A stretch of 48,784 bases of DNA from an uncultured Pseudomonadota bacterium (GCA_903928445.1 CAIYRB010000123.1:1-48784), one strand, 5' to 3'; positions 36,320 to 45,461 are shown, counted from the stretch's first letter. A program made the numbers and translations. The notes: generated by a model not told the origin, from the sequence alone.

Positions 36320-37753
36320 ATGACCATTATCTCGCCAACCATCACCCAGCATACGATCGTTCTGTGCATCGAAAAGCGCGAACGTGGCATCGCCACACAG
36401 GCCTTGCTGACCAAGGCCGGCTTTCGTGTCGTCATGGCACTGAGTCTTTACGATGCGCTCAAATGCATCGCCCAAGAGATGCCGCACCTAGTGATCAGTG
36501 AAGTGATCCTGTCCGACGGCACGGCGGGTACCCTTTATGATCGACTACAGGCGCATGAAATGCTGAAAAAGACGCCCATCATGGCGCACGTATTGAAGAA
36601 GACGAAGGAGGAGCTGACCCCGCTGTCGACGCGCAAGTTTGCTGGTTTCTTCCTTGGCCCGTTTGAACCGCGCGGCTTTCTTGCCAAAGTCTACGAAGTG
36701 ATCCGCGCCCATGCGGCGGTGTCGCCGTATTTTCTCGATGCCGAGTCACTGGGCATCAAGACGGATTTGACGATTTCCATCGATGCCGCGGTCATGGGTC
36801 GTGCCGGCGAGCAAATGGTGTCTAGATCAGGCACCGAGGTCGATTCAGCAGCCAGCATGGTCTGTGTTCCGGCGAGTCCCGACTTTGGTCCGGCTGTCCT
36901 ACGCATGGCGACTAATCTACGCTCCGGCGACGAGATCTTTAACATGTTCCCGATCAGTCGGATCATCGGTGCTGGGCGCAAATGGGTGCTCACCCTGCCT
37001 GAATTTAACATCGGCGCCGATGCTAGCAAAGGGCCGGAGAAGGTGCAGAAGGTCGTCTTCTACGAGCCAAACGAGGCACGCTACGAAGGCTTCCGCGAAC
37101 TTCTCAAAGGCTACAGCATCGACCTCGTGCATGCAAAGACGCTGCCGATGGCCACTGCGATGGTCAAGCGTGACTTTGAAAGCATTGGCTGCGTCTACCT
37201 CCATGAGTTGCTGAATGACGCCTCGAGTATCGAGTGGAAGGGTGTCTTCGCGAAGCTCCCGGCTGGGCGCAAACCGCCGCTGATTGTCGGTACGACCTCG
37301 CTAAATTCTCGGTCAACGGCCGAGACTCGGTACCTCAAGCGCCCTTTCGGCATGGGTGTGTTTGTCGAGATGCTGCAAGCGTCCTTTGAGCGGGCTGACG
37401 ACATCGCCTCGGTTGCCGGTAAGAATGCCGCAACGACCACCGCGAGCGTCTCCGTCAAGTATCAAGCGCCGGCGATTTTGATCGGGCTGGATGAAACCGG
37501 TGGGATTTTACAAGTGCGTTTTCCGCTGCTCAAAGGCAGTCGCCTCAATATCGCCCACGCGTTTTTACAAACGGCGTGGGAGGGGCGAGTCCAAGTTCAG
37601 GTCGTGGCCTCGGCGCCCACCGAGGCCAAGCCAGATATTTGGCATGCGCGCTTTGAGGCGATTGATGCCGGCATGTCCAAGGTTAAATACTGGGAGAAGC
37701 TAGCCAAACATCTGGCTACTTTGCCACCAGTCCCTGCCAAGCCAGCTGCCTAG
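36320..37753 (+). CDS. Protein with degenerate receiver and PilZ-like domains
   Basis: A 477-residue protein. Residues 10-130 fold like a receiver (VLCIEKRERGIATQALL, PHLVISEVILSDGTAG, FAGFFLGPFEPRGFLAKVYEVI). The usual phospho-Asp is replaced by Glu61, and the conserved Lys before Pro is Gly, so normal phosphorelay is unlikely. About 150-240 looks like a PilZ-type small barrel (DLTISIDAAVMGRAG, RSGDEIFNMFPI). 245-365 is a second receiver-like unit (VVFYEPNEARYEGFRELLKGY). 380-460 is another small barrel (APAILIGLDETGGILQVRFPLLKGSRLNI). The clear c-di-GMP RxxxR/DxSxxG motif is absent. It follows the TPR gene by two bases and shares its transcript. Probable signalling or scaffold pair, possibly for motility or polarity. 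This is inference. Confidence 0.75.
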   Translation: MTIISPTITQHTIVLCIEKRERGIATQALLTKAGFRVVMALSLYDALKCIAQEMPHLVISEVILSDGTAGTLYDRLQAHEMLKKTPIMAHVLKKTKEELTPLSTRKFAGFFLGPFEPRGFLAKVYEVIRAHAAVSPYFLDAESLGIKTDLTISIDAAVMGRAGEQMVSRSGTEVDSAASMVCVPASPDFGPAVLRMATNLRSGDEIFNMFPISRIIGAGRKWVLTLPEFNIGADASKGPEKVQKVVFYEPNEARYEGFRELLKGYSIDLVHAKTLPMATAMVKRDFESIGCVYLHELLNDASSIEWKGVFAKLPAGRKPPLIVGTTSLNSRSTAETRYLKRPFGMGVFVEMLQASFERADDIASVAGKNAATTTASVSVKYQAPAILIGLDETGGILQVRFPLLKGSRLNIAHAFLQTAWEGRVQVQVVASAPTEAKPDIWHARFEAIDAGMSKVKYWEKLAKHLATLPPVPAKPAA

Positions 37754-37876
37754 TGTCGATGGCTTAGTCGCGGACTCTGGACCTAACCTACTAAAACTAG
37801 GGCCTTCATTTTTGGCCCAAAGATTGCTTTTAAAAGCCTGACCGTGACGTTTAGAGCGCGTCGTCTTGGAGGCTTT

Positions 37877-38638
37877 ATGAAGTTCCCCGTTGAGTGTTTT
37901 GTTTTGGGTCTTGCGGCTGTGTCCGTGGCTTTTGCCTCGACGTCGGTTGCGGTCGCGGCACCGTTGGCGATGACTCCGGTGATTCAGTCGAGTCCTGCGG
38001 TGACCGCGGCGGCACCTGAAACACCCGTGATCAGCGGTCAGGCACAGGTTGAAGCCCTTAAACCCCAGGCGCCACTGCGCCTCGTTGATAAACAAGAATT
38101 CTGTAAAAAGCTAGCGCAGTCCTTCGCCAACATTGGCGCCTCTAGCGGCTTTGACCGCGTGCACACCGCCTTGCTGGGCAACGGTGCCGCAGTGCAAGTC
38201 GTCGAGGATTTTCGTAGTGGAAGGGCGTCTGATTATATGCGAGCGGCCCTGCTACGCACCATCGCCAACGTCCCCGCTGTGGCTGGCGATAATAGTTACC
38301 TGCCGATCTCCAGCGTCGTTGGCGAAGCCATGGGTGTCGGCAGCAATGCAGCTTTAGCTTTATCCTCCGGCGAACTGCGCTACATCCCCGCTGCCCAGCA
38401 CGGCACCGACCTCGTCGTCATCGCCCAGAACGCCGCCTCGCTAACCCCTGAGCGCGCGCAAAAAGTTGCCGAAATCGCCCGCGCTCAGGAGATTCACGTC
38501 AGCATCGTCTGGGTTGGCGCCGGTGACGAAGGTCAGGACAAGCAGGATGCACGGACGCTTGGTTGGTTGGCGGCCGTCACCGGCGGCGCTTTTGCCAATC
38601 TCGGTGGTCAGATCAGCCCCTGTGGTTCAAGCTTATAG
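37877..38638 (+). CDS. Secreted von Willebrand A-like hypothetical protein
   Basis: 253 aa from ATG 37877, which sits five bases after GGAGG. A start at 37844 adds 11 basic residues. A signal peptide (FVLGLAAVSVAFASTSVAVA) precedes a mature Ala/Pro-rich N-terminus. The second half reads like the core and end of a VWA domain: DLVVIAQNAA in place of the central strand, AQEIHVSIVWVGAGDEGQDKQDARTLGWLAAVTGGAFANL at the end. The DxSxS metal site is not recognisable, so any adhesion would be metal-independent. Two Cys (FCKK, SPCGSS) could form a disulphide. It is downstream of the receiver/TPR operon but separated by about 120 bases. Function unknown. Confidence 0.65.
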   Translation: MKFPVECFVLGLAAVSVAFASTSVAVAAPLAMTPVIQSSPAVTAAAPETPVISGQAQVEALKPQAPLRLVDKQEFCKKLAQSFANIGASSGFDRVHTALLGNGAAVQVVEDFRSGRASDYMRAALLRTIANVPAVAGDNSYLPISSVVGEAMGVGSNAALALSSGELRYIPAAQHGTDLVVIAQNAASLTPERAQKVAEIARAQEIHVSIVWVGAGDEGQDKQDARTLGWLAAVTGGAFANLGGQISPCGSSL

Positions 38639-38722
38639 GGGTCAGTCACTTCCTCTAACCCCTTGATCCCTAAAGAGCAGCATTTCATGGAGACGCACCG
38701 GACCAGATCGCAGCCACCGTCG

Positions 38723-39433
38723 CTATGAGGGCTGGTTGGCCAGTTGCACCGCCGCGAAGAAAGCCCGGATGCGTTTCGCGTTGGCGCCAAAATCACCCTT
38801 CCCGACCCGCGACCGTGAGCGTATGTCGATCTGTGCGCCTCCCGCCATCGGTAGGACGCGAATCGCAAAGTCATCGGTGAATTGAAACAGACCAGCCGTC
38901 TCTTCACCCTCAAGCGTCATGGTTTGGTCGTCGCTTCTGCTGACCTTCCAGTTGGGGATGTTTGCGGCAACCTTTTGCACCAGCGCGAAGGCGGCGCTTG
39001 GTGGCTGGTTAACCTGCAAGGAAATAAGGTCAGGGTAGCCCGCTTGAACCTGGCTCTTGAAGGCCTCTGGGTAGCTTAAATCCTTGCCCTCGTTGTCCGC
39101 TGCTTTGGCTGCAGCGGTGAGGGGAGGTGGGCTGTCGAGGTTGGTCGAAATATCGTTGATGCGGGGTATGTCGCGACTTTGGACCAAAGCAAAAGCGATG
39201 ACTGCGAGGGGAGCCAAGCCGATGAGCAGGGACATTAGGCCTCGTTGCTGCTGGCCATGGTAGAGAAGATAGATGCCAAAAAATACCGCGATGAGTCCAG
39301 GCACCAAGGCGACAGCAAAGGTCAGAAAGCCGACGATCGGAGCGACCACATGCAGACGTGCTAGCAATGGGCCAAGGATCATGAGGATGGCTGTAAGCAA
39401 GAGCGGGATCGACCAGGCGTTGGTTTGGTTCAT
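38723..39433 (-). CDS. DUF1499 membrane protein
   Basis: A 236-residue protein with three N-terminal transmembrane spans (IPLLLTAILMILGPLLA, IVGFLTFAVALVPGLIAVFFGIYLLY, GLMSLLIGLAPLAVIAFAL) and a C-terminal DUF1499 domain outside them. Diagnostic stretches are PRINDISTNLDSPP, YPEAF and the end RSRSRVGKGDFGANAKRIRAF. DUF1499 proteins are widespread and mostly uncharacterised. A few are linked to cell envelope stability. The gene begins five bases after the argS stop and is presumably co-transcribed with it. It ends in a convergent region with the VWA-like gene, where a weak inverted repeat (AGGGGT 38637-38642 / ACCCCT 38658-38663) is visible. Confidence 0.88.
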   Translation of the reverse strand: MNQTNAWSIPLLLTAILMILGPLLARLHVVAPIVGFLTFAVALVPGLIAVFFGIYLLYHGQQQRGLMSLLIGLAPLAVIAFALVQSRDIPRINDISTNLDSPPPLTAAAKAADNEGKDLSYPEAFKSQVQAGYPDLISLQVNQPPSAAFALVQKVAANIPNWKVSRSDDQTMTLEGEETAGLFQFTDDFAIRVLPMAGGAQIDIRSRSRVGKGDFGANAKRIRAFFAAVQLANQPS

Positions 39434-39438
39434 CGAAG

Positions 39439-41241
39439 TTACATCCGTTCTGGAGGTTGCATACCGAGTAGGGACAAGCCCTGCTTAAGGGTTTGGCTAA
39501 AGGCGGCGGTGAGGGCTAGACGCGCGCTTCGCTGCGTCGCCTGCTCTGCTTTTAGCACCGGCACATCGACATAAAAGCGATTGAATGATTTACACATGTC
39601 GTAGAGGTGCGAGGCTAAAACGCTGGGCTTGCACGATTCGCAGGCGATGGCGACGACGCGGTTGAAGTCAAAGAGACTACGCAGCAGCTCGTGCTCGGAT
39701 GCGGCGGTGAGGGAGGCGGCCTCCGCCGGGTCAGGCAGAAAGCCTTGCTCCGCCGCCTTGCGCAAGATCGACCGGGTGCGGGCATAGCTGTACATGAGGT
39801 AAGGCCCGGATTGCCCCTCGAAACTCAGCCAGTCGTCGAGGTTGAAGACGATCTCTTTGGCCGGGTCGGTCGATACCATCCCGTACTTGATGGCGCCGTC
39901 GCAGAGTTGGTGGGCCACGGTGGCGATCTCGGCCTCGCTCCACTCGCCGGCGTATTTTGCCAAGATCTCACCTAGGCGCTGCAGCATCAGGTGGCGCAAA
40001 TCATTAAAGGACACCGCCGTACCGTCGCGAGACGACATCTTGCCTTCGGGCAAGACGACCATGCCGTAGCTGAGATGATGGCATTGTTTGGCTTGCGCAA
40101 AGCCCATCAGCTCCAGGACCTTAAAGACCTGACGGAAGTGGTGGTTTTGTTCGTCGGCGACGACGTAAATACTGCGGTCGATACGGAAGTCTTCAAACTT
40201 CTTTTTGGCTAGGGCCAGGTCCTTGGTCGCATAAAGCGAGTTGCCGTCGGATTTACGCAGGATGCAAAAGCCAAGCTTGTACGGCTTTAAATCGACACCG
40301 ATGGCGCCTTGGTCGAGGATAAAGACGCCCTTAGCGACGTACTCTTGGACGATTTCTTGCGCGCTAGCAGCGACCTCGGATTCGTAGAACAAGACGTCAA
40401 AATGCACGTCCAGCCAGGCATAGATCTTGGCAAAGTCATCGAGCGACCACTGCCTGGTCTCGCGCCAAAGTTTATAAACATCGCCTTGTTTTGACTCGAT
40501 CTGACGGTGCACGACGGAAATGGCGTCGATGATCTTTTGTTTCGCCTCCGCATCGGCATTGGCTAGCTCGCCTTTGGCGGCGACATAGAGCTGGCCTAAC
40601 CATTCGCTGCGACCCTCAGCCGGTGCCTGGAGCTGATGGCGCAGCAAATAGGACAGCACGGTGGCGATGTGCGTGCCTTCATCACCAAAATAGTTGGCGC
40701 CGACGACTTCATAGCCGCGGTAGCGATAGAGCCTGACCAGGCTGTTGCCCAGGCAGACATTGCGGCCATGGCCGACGTGGAATTCCTTGTGGGTGTTCGG
40801 CTGCGAATATTCGATCATCACCCGGGTGCGGGCCGTGCCTGCGGCTGGAGGCGGTGGTGCAAAAGCCGCACCGGAGAGCACCTTTGGTACCACGGTCGTA
40901 GCTAGGAGTTGTTTGGTCGTGACCAGATTGAGAAAAGCACCCACCACCTTGGCGCTTTCCAGCCAGCCTTGCGGCGCTGTATTCAAGCCGGCTGCGAGTG
41001 CAGCGGCGATGTCCAGCGGCTTGAGCTTCAGTTCCTTGGCGAAGCGAAAGCATGGCAGGGCATAGTCGCCCATCGCCCTTTCCGGCGGCTCTTCGAGCAG
41101 CTGGCCGATGCCTTCAGGGGTCAAGCTTGGCGCTTGTCCAGGTGGTAGTAAGCGGGTCAAAGCGGCATGGATCTGCTGGCCTAAATCAAGCCGGCATGGG
41201 TCGAGGGGATAGGTGGGGTGAGCGGCTGCGGTTGATGACAT
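39439..41241 (-). CDS. argS: Arginyl-tRNA synthetase
   Basis: A 600-residue class I aminoacyl-tRNA synthetase that charges tRNA-Arg. The HIGH signature appears as HVGH (155-158) in PNTHKEFHVGHGRN, followed by LYRYRGYEVVGANYFGDEGTHIA. The KMSKS signature is KMSSRDG (about 399-405). An N-terminal Add-1-type domain (about 20-110) and the C-terminal anticodon-binding DALR domain (about 480-600, with RFYVDVPVLKAE) complete the usual architecture, and the length is typical. The start ATG is at 41241. It is followed by the DUF1499 gene and divergent from comM. No T-box or other leader was recognised in the ~225-base intergenic region. Confidence 0.97.
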   Translation of the reverse strand: MSSTAAAHPTYPLDPCRLDLGQQIHAALTRLLPPGQAPSLTPEGIGQLLEEPPERAMGDYALPCFRFAKELKLKPLDIAAALAAGLNTAPQGWLESAKVVGAFLNLVTTKQLLATTVVPKVLSGAAFAPPPPAAGTARTRVMIEYSQPNTHKEFHVGHGRNVCLGNSLVRLYRYRGYEVVGANYFGDEGTHIATVLSYLLRHQLQAPAEGRSEWLGQLYVAAKGELANADAEAKQKIIDAISVVHRQIESKQGDVYKLWRETRQWSLDDFAKIYAWLDVHFDVLFYESEVAASAQEIVQEYVAKGVFILDQGAIGVDLKPYKLGFCILRKSDGNSLYATKDLALAKKKFEDFRIDRSIYVVADEQNHHFRQVFKVLELMGFAQAKQCHHLSYGMVVLPEGKMSSRDGTAVSFNDLRHLMLQRLGEILAKYAGEWSEAEIATVAHQLCDGAIKYGMVSTDPAKEIVFNLDDWLSFEGQSGPYLMYSYARTRSILRKAAEQGFLPDPAEAASLTAASEHELLRSLFDFNRVVAIACESCKPSVLASHLYDMCKSFNRFYVDVPVLKAEQATQRSARLALTAAFSQTLKQGLSLLGMQPPERM

Positions 41242-41467
41242 AAGGCTCTGAACGACTCCAGGCGGAGCAGAAGCCGTAGCTCCCGCGTGATGATCGCATT
41301 CGCTTATAGGATAGTCTTGATGCTGTCTATGACGAGAGTTCTTTTTTTGCTCTAGGCGCGTTTCTTTCGCTCTGCCGTCGCGCCATGTCCGGCGACCTGG
41401 CGCCTAGGTCGCTGGCTCGACACAGCATTTACCTGCAGCATGGCCGTCTCGACCTAAGGAGGCCTCC

Positions 41468-43168
41468 ATGTCCCATGCTGAAGCATCAACCGACGGTGGC
41501 GCGCTCGCCGCTGCTGCCGCGCCACCACGGCAAACCCTCGTCAACACCGCCGCCTTCGCCGCCATGGAGGCCCAGCTGATGCAGCTTGAATGTGGCTTTA
41601 CCCGTGGTTTCGCCGGTCTGCAGCTGCTCGGGGCGGTGAGCGAGGTGTGCCGCGATGGGAAGGAGCGGGCTAGGGTAGCCCTTGAGGGTCTGGGCATTCG
41701 CATCCCGCCGCGGCGTCTAGTGATGAGCTTGACCCCGGCCGACGTCAAGATGGATGGCAGCCAGTTGGATCTGGCGGTAGCCGTGACCTTGGCGCTGCTC
41801 CTAGGTGACGGTCCAGTGGGAGTTGACCCCTCGCGCTGGATGTTTGTGGCTGAGCTTGGCTTAGGCGGTGAACTTAGGCCGGTACGAGGCATGGTCTCGT
41901 TTGCCCTCGCGGCCCTGGCGGCTGGGCTTGAAGGGCTCGTTGTCGCACCGGAAAATCTGCACGAGGTGAGCGTCTTGGTCGCCACCGTCAGTGGCGATGG
42001 CACGCCGCTCAAAGTCCGCTCATGCCGCTCCTTGAGCGAGGTCCTAACGTGGCTGTTTGCGGCCGGGGCAACCAGCGAAGTGCCGCGGCTGGCCCTTCCC
42101 CCAAGCGCTGCGCCGCCGACTCGCGGCGTCAACTTCGATGATATGATCCTTAGTCCGACGCTTGAACTGGCGGTGCTCACTGCCGCCACGGGGATGCACA
42201 GCATGCTTATGCGCGGCGCTCCAGGCACCGGCAAGTCGATGCTGGCAGCGCGCCTACCGAGTGTCCTGCCGGATTTGGCGCGCCAGCCGCACATCGATGC
42301 GATGCGCATCTACAGTGGCTGCATGGAGCGTTTACCGCCTGCGCTGCTTGCTGGACGCCCGCCGTACCGAGCACCCCACCATCAGGCCAGTGCGGCGGCG
42401 GTGATCGGCAGTGCCGATGCGCCGGGTGAGTTGGCCCTGGCGCACGGTGGAGTGCTGTTTCTCGATGAGCTGCCGGAGTTTCGCCGTGATCTGCTGGAGG
42501 CCCTGCGTGAGCCGCTGGAAACCGGCGAAGTGCGCATCGCCAGGTCGCAGCGCAAAACCGTGTGGAAGGCGGGCATCCTGCTGGTGGCTGCCTGCAATCA
42601 TTGCCCGTGCGGTTGGGCCGGCAGCGCGCGGCGCCTGTGCATCTGCGGCAACGGGCGTCTGTTGCAATATCGGCAGCGCTTGTCCGGGCCGATCCTTGAC
42701 CGCATCGATTTGCATCTAAACATGCCCGAACCAGAGGGTGCGAGTGCGGAGCTGTTTCTCCACCTCGCCGCGAGTGCCGCTGCGCAGCAGACCGAGCGCA
42801 TGTTGGCGCGGGTGATCGCGGCCCGCACTTTTGCCGCAGCGCGGAGCGAGTCCCAAGCCCTCGGCGTCGTTTTTAACCGCGATCTTGGCTTGCATCAGCT
42901 GATTCAAGCCTCGGGTTTGCCGGCGGCGGACTTCGGCGCGCTGGTTCAGCAGGTCATTCCCGATCACACCGGCACTCGGTCACTCCTTCGCTGCATGAAG
43001 GTCGCTCGCACCCTCGGCGACCTGCGTCAGGCCGAGGCGATCAATGCTGACGACGTGCGCCAGGCTTGGCGCTGGCAGTCGGAGCCAGCGGCGCGCGAGC
43101 GCGGCGACGATCTGCGCGCCCTCGGTAGCATATCTGGAACCTCTCCTCAGGGCGCCATCCATAGCTAA
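41468..43168 (+). CDS. comM: ComM/YifB-family AAA+ ATPase (Mg-chelatase-like)
   Basis: A 566-residue AAA+ helicase of the ComM/YifB family, which promotes branch migration during natural transformation. The N-terminal Lon-protease-like fold (about 20-190, with FTRGFAGLQLLGAVSEVCRDGKERARVAL and LDLAVAVTLAL) is followed by Walker A GAPGTGKS (about 250-257), PYRAPHHQASAAAVIG, Walker B VLFLDELPEF, AACNHCPCGW and LSGPILDRIDLHL. The CxC...C cluster after Walker B is usual for the family. A C-terminal Mg-chelatase lid ends the protein, with a slightly longer tail than typical. The ATG is preceded by a full AAGGAGG (41456-41462) in a 10-bp palindrome GGAGGCCTCC. Divergent from argS. Natural competence of the host is possible but not shown. 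Confidence 0.93.
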   Translation: MSHAEASTDGGALAAAAAPPRQTLVNTAAFAAMEAQLMQLECGFTRGFAGLQLLGAVSEVCRDGKERARVALEGLGIRIPPRRLVMSLTPADVKMDGSQLDLAVAVTLALLLGDGPVGVDPSRWMFVAELGLGGELRPVRGMVSFALAALAAGLEGLVVAPENLHEVSVLVATVSGDGTPLKVRSCRSLSEVLTWLFAAGATSEVPRLALPPSAAPPTRGVNFDDMILSPTLELAVLTAATGMHSMLMRGAPGTGKSMLAARLPSVLPDLARQPHIDAMRIYSGCMERLPPALLAGRPPYRAPHHQASAAAVIGSADAPGELALAHGGVLFLDELPEFRRDLLEALREPLETGEVRIARSQRKTVWKAGILLVAACNHCPCGWAGSARRLCICGNGRLLQYRQRLSGPILDRIDLHLNMPEPEGASAELFLHLAASAAAQQTERMLARVIAARTFAAARSESQALGVVFNRDLGLHQLIQASGLPAADFGALVQQVIPDHTGTRSLLRCMKVARTLGDLRQAEAINADDVRQAWRWQSEPAARERGDDLRALGSISGTSPQGAIHS

Positions 43169-43267
43169 ATTGCATGTTGCACATTCATAAAAGCTATGGT
43201 CTACTCCTGATTAATCATCCGTATGCGATCCATATCCTTCATGGTTCTCCCTGACCGCCTAAGGTGA

Positions 43268-43395
43268 CCGGCCCTGCGGGCCGGGCAGGCCAAGCCGTCC
43301 CCTTGGGGCTCGCCGTGGCCTGCGGACGCGATAGCCTCGCCTCGATGAGGATGGTAGGCTTTCCCCGCACCTAGAGGTGCGAAAGCGAGGCAAGC
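43268..43395 (+). promoter_or_regulatory. Strongly structured leader of nadE
   Basis: Four perfect stems occur in a row before nadE. CCGGCCC-TGC-GGGCCGG spans 43268-43284. GCAGGCC (43285-43291) pairs with GGCCTGC (43317-43323), enclosing AGCC..GGCT and CCCC..GGGG. GCCTCGC (43334-43340) pairs with GCGAGGC (43385-43391). CGCACC-TAGA-GGTGCG spans about 43366-43381, and there is a smaller CCTC-GAT-GAGG (43340-43350). The long stem contains the likely ribosome site (GAGG, 43387-43390) four to five bases before the start codon, so folding could shut translation. A three-way junction is predicted. It matches no riboswitch consensus I can recall. It could be a riboswitch, a protein-bound leader or a DNA repeat element. 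Confidence 0.55.
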
Positions 43396-45399
43396 ATGGA
43401 TCTACTGCGGGTGGCCGGTGCTACTTTAAATCAACTACCCTTGGATTTTGCCGGTAACCGGGACCGCATCGTCAAGCTGCTCGAGGACGCACGGCGCTAC
43501 GGCGTCGAGCTGCTCTGTCTGCCGGAGCTATGCATCACCGGCTACGGCTGCGAGGATGCCTTCTTTAGCTTAGCCGTGGTGCACCAGGCCGAAGCCACGC
43601 TAAGCGAGATTTTGCCGCACACCCACGGCCAGACCGTGCTACTGGGACTGCCGCATTATTTTCAAGGCGCGCTGTACAACGCCGCGGTGCTAGTGCAGGA
43701 CGGTCACATCCTCGGCGTTAACGCCAAGCGCGTCCTGCCGCGTGAGGGAGTCCACTATGAGCCGCGCTGGTTTCGTCCGTGGCCCTTTGGTAAGGTGGTG
43801 ACGACGACCCTATGTGGCGAGCAAGTGGCCTTGGGCGACCTTCGCTACCAGCTTGGTGCCCTAGGCGTCGCGGTGGAGATCTGTGAAGAGGCTTGGGACA
43901 GCGTGCCAGCCTCAGCAGCCCATGCCGATGCCGTGCAAGTGGTCTTAAATCCCAGTGCGTCGCACTTTGCCTTGGGCAAATACGCCAAGCGCGAGCACCT
44001 AGTTGCCAATAGCAGCCGGTCGCTGCAGGTGTTCTACGTCTACAGTAACCTGCTCGGACTCGAGGCGGGTCGCTTAATCTACGACGGCGGTGTCCTCATT
44101 GCCGCGGGCGGAGAGATCATCAAACGCGGTGACCGCTTCGGGTTTCATGACGGTGCGGTCGTTTGGCAGGATATCAATCCAGACTTGGCGAGTGTTGCCA
44201 AACTTAAGAGTAAGCCGGTGCGTGCGGCCACAGGCGGGGACGACTCGCAAACAGGGTCTGAAGCTCTTGCTGCACAGTTAAACCAGGTTAAGGGACGCGA
44301 TCCGCGACACCTTGCGGCCACCGCTGCAGCGAAGACGACCAACGCCGCGGCGAATGCTCCCGCAGCAGTTGCCCTAGAGCGATTTGAGGAGTTTTTACAG
44401 GCACAGATGCTCGGCCTTTTTGACTACCATCGTAAATCCGGCGCCAAGGGCTTTGTGCTGTCCTTGAGCGGTGGCTGCGATTCCGCCTGCTGCGCCGTTT
44501 TAGTCGCGCATATGCTTGCTGCCGCCGCTGCGGAACTAGGGCTCGCCACAGCCGCCCAACGCTTTGGCATGCCACTGCGCAAGCCGCCGCAAAGCGTCGG
44601 CGACTGGACCTCTCAAGCACTCACCTGCGTCTATCAAAAAACGGCGATGAGTGGGTCGGTCACCGAGGCGGCGGCGGCGGCGGTGGCGGCTGCGGTCTGT
44701 GCTTCCTACCACCTTGCCGACGTCCAGCCGATGGTGGACACGTACGTCAAAGCCGCGGAGTTAGCGCTGAAGCGCAGCCTCAGCTGGCAGGACGATGATG
44801 TCGCTTTGCAAAACATTCAAGCCCGCACCCGGGCGCCGCTTGTTTGGATGTTGGCGAATGTCGCCGGAGCCTTGTTGCTGACGACCAGTAATCGCAGCGA
44901 AGCAGCCGTCGGCTACGCCACCATGGACGGCGACACCGCTGGCGGCTTGGCGCCGCTTTCGGGGATCGATAAGCCCTTTCTCCAAGCTTGGCTGCGCTGG
45001 GCTGAGACCACTTGTCAAAGCGGTTTGGGACCAATTGCTGCCTTACGACTGGTCAATGCCCAGCAACCGACGGCCGAACTGCGTCCGGCAGCGGCAAAGC
45101 AGCGCGACGAAGACGACCTCATGCCCTACGCAGTTTTAGAGCGCATCGAGCGCTATATGCTTCGTGACCGCCTCGGCGCGGCCGATATCCAGGCCAGTCT
45201 GGCCTGCGATTTTCCCGAGGAAAGTCCAGAAAAGCTGGGTGCTTACATTGATAAGTTCCACCGCCTCTGGGCCTCCAGCCAGTGGAAAAGGGAACGCTAT
45301 GCTCCGGGCTTTCATGTCGATGAACTTAGCCTCGACCCGAAAACCTGGTGTCGCTACCCCATTTTGAGTCGCCCGACGCTGCTCGTCAAACGATCCTAA
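43396..45399 (+). CDS. nadE: Glutamine-dependent NAD+ synthetase
   Basis: A 667-residue two-domain enzyme that makes NAD+ from deamido-NAD+ with ATP and ammonia from glutamine. The N-terminal nitrilase-fold glutaminase has the full triad Glu44 (LPEL), Lys111 (NAKRVLP) and Cys163 (EICEEAW). The C-terminal synthetase has the PP-loop SGGCDS (about 357-362), then NIQARTR, TTSNRSEAAVGYATMDGD and GLAPLSGIDKPFL, which bind the substrate. The length fits the long bacterial/eukaryotic form. The insertion region near 270-330 is Ala-rich. The upstream leader (43268-43395) is strongly structured and may control its translation. The gene is monocistronic or ends before the pilin unit. Confidence 0.96.
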   Translation: MDLLRVAGATLNQLPLDFAGNRDRIVKLLEDARRYGVELLCLPELCITGYGCEDAFFSLAVVHQAEATLSEILPHTHGQTVLLGLPHYFQGALYNAAVLVQDGHILGVNAKRVLPREGVHYEPRWFRPWPFGKVVTTTLCGEQVALGDLRYQLGALGVAVEICEEAWDSVPASAAHADAVQVVLNPSASHFALGKYAKREHLVANSSRSLQVFYVYSNLLGLEAGRLIYDGGVLIAAGGEIIKRGDRFGFHDGAVVWQDINPDLASVAKLKSKPVRAATGGDDSQTGSEALAAQLNQVKGRDPRHLAATAAAKTTNAAANAPAAVALERFEEFLQAQMLGLFDYHRKSGAKGFVLSLSGGCDSACCAVLVAHMLAAAAAELGLATAAQRFGMPLRKPPQSVGDWTSQALTCVYQKTAMSGSVTEAAAAAVAAAVCASYHLADVQPMVDTYVKAAELALKRSLSWQDDDVALQNIQARTRAPLVWMLANVAGALLLTTSNRSEAAVGYATMDGDTAGGLAPLSGIDKPFLQAWLRWAETTCQSGLGPIAALRLVNAQQPTAELRPAAAKQRDEDDLMPYAVLERIERYMLRDRLGAADIQASLACDFPEESPEKLGAYIDKFHRLWASSQWKRERYAPGFHVDELSLDPKTWCRYPILSRPTLLVKRS

Positions 45400-45431
45400 C
45401 ATTTGGATATCTATGGTAGATACTCGGTGCT

Positions 45432-45461
45432 TTGGCAGTCCCTATGGAGCATCGATTAAAT
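45432..45461 (+). promoter_or_regulatory. Candidate sigma-70 promoter for the pilin gene
   Basis: TTGGCA (45432-45437; five of six to TTGACA) and TTAAAT (45456-45461; four of six to TATAAT) are 18 bases apart, about 120 bases before the pilin ATG. No convincing sigma-54 GG-N10-GC element was found, although pilins often use one. A small inverted repeat TATCTA-TGG-TAGATA lies just upstream (45408-45422). Confidence 0.35.

Noticed and set aside
37803..37822. GGGCC/GGCCC hairpin with T-rich loop after the receiver operon
   Set aside because: The T-run is in the loop, not after the stem, so it is not an intrinsic terminator.
38637..38663. Inverted repeat AGGGGT/ACCCCT between convergent genes as terminator
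   Set aside because: The stem is only 6 bp with a 15-base loop and no T-run, too weak to call.
45431..45450. Possible sigma-54 promoter upstream of the pilin (TTGGCA...GAGC)
   Set aside because: The GG to GC spacing is 13 bases instead of 10, so it does not fit the -24/-12 rule.
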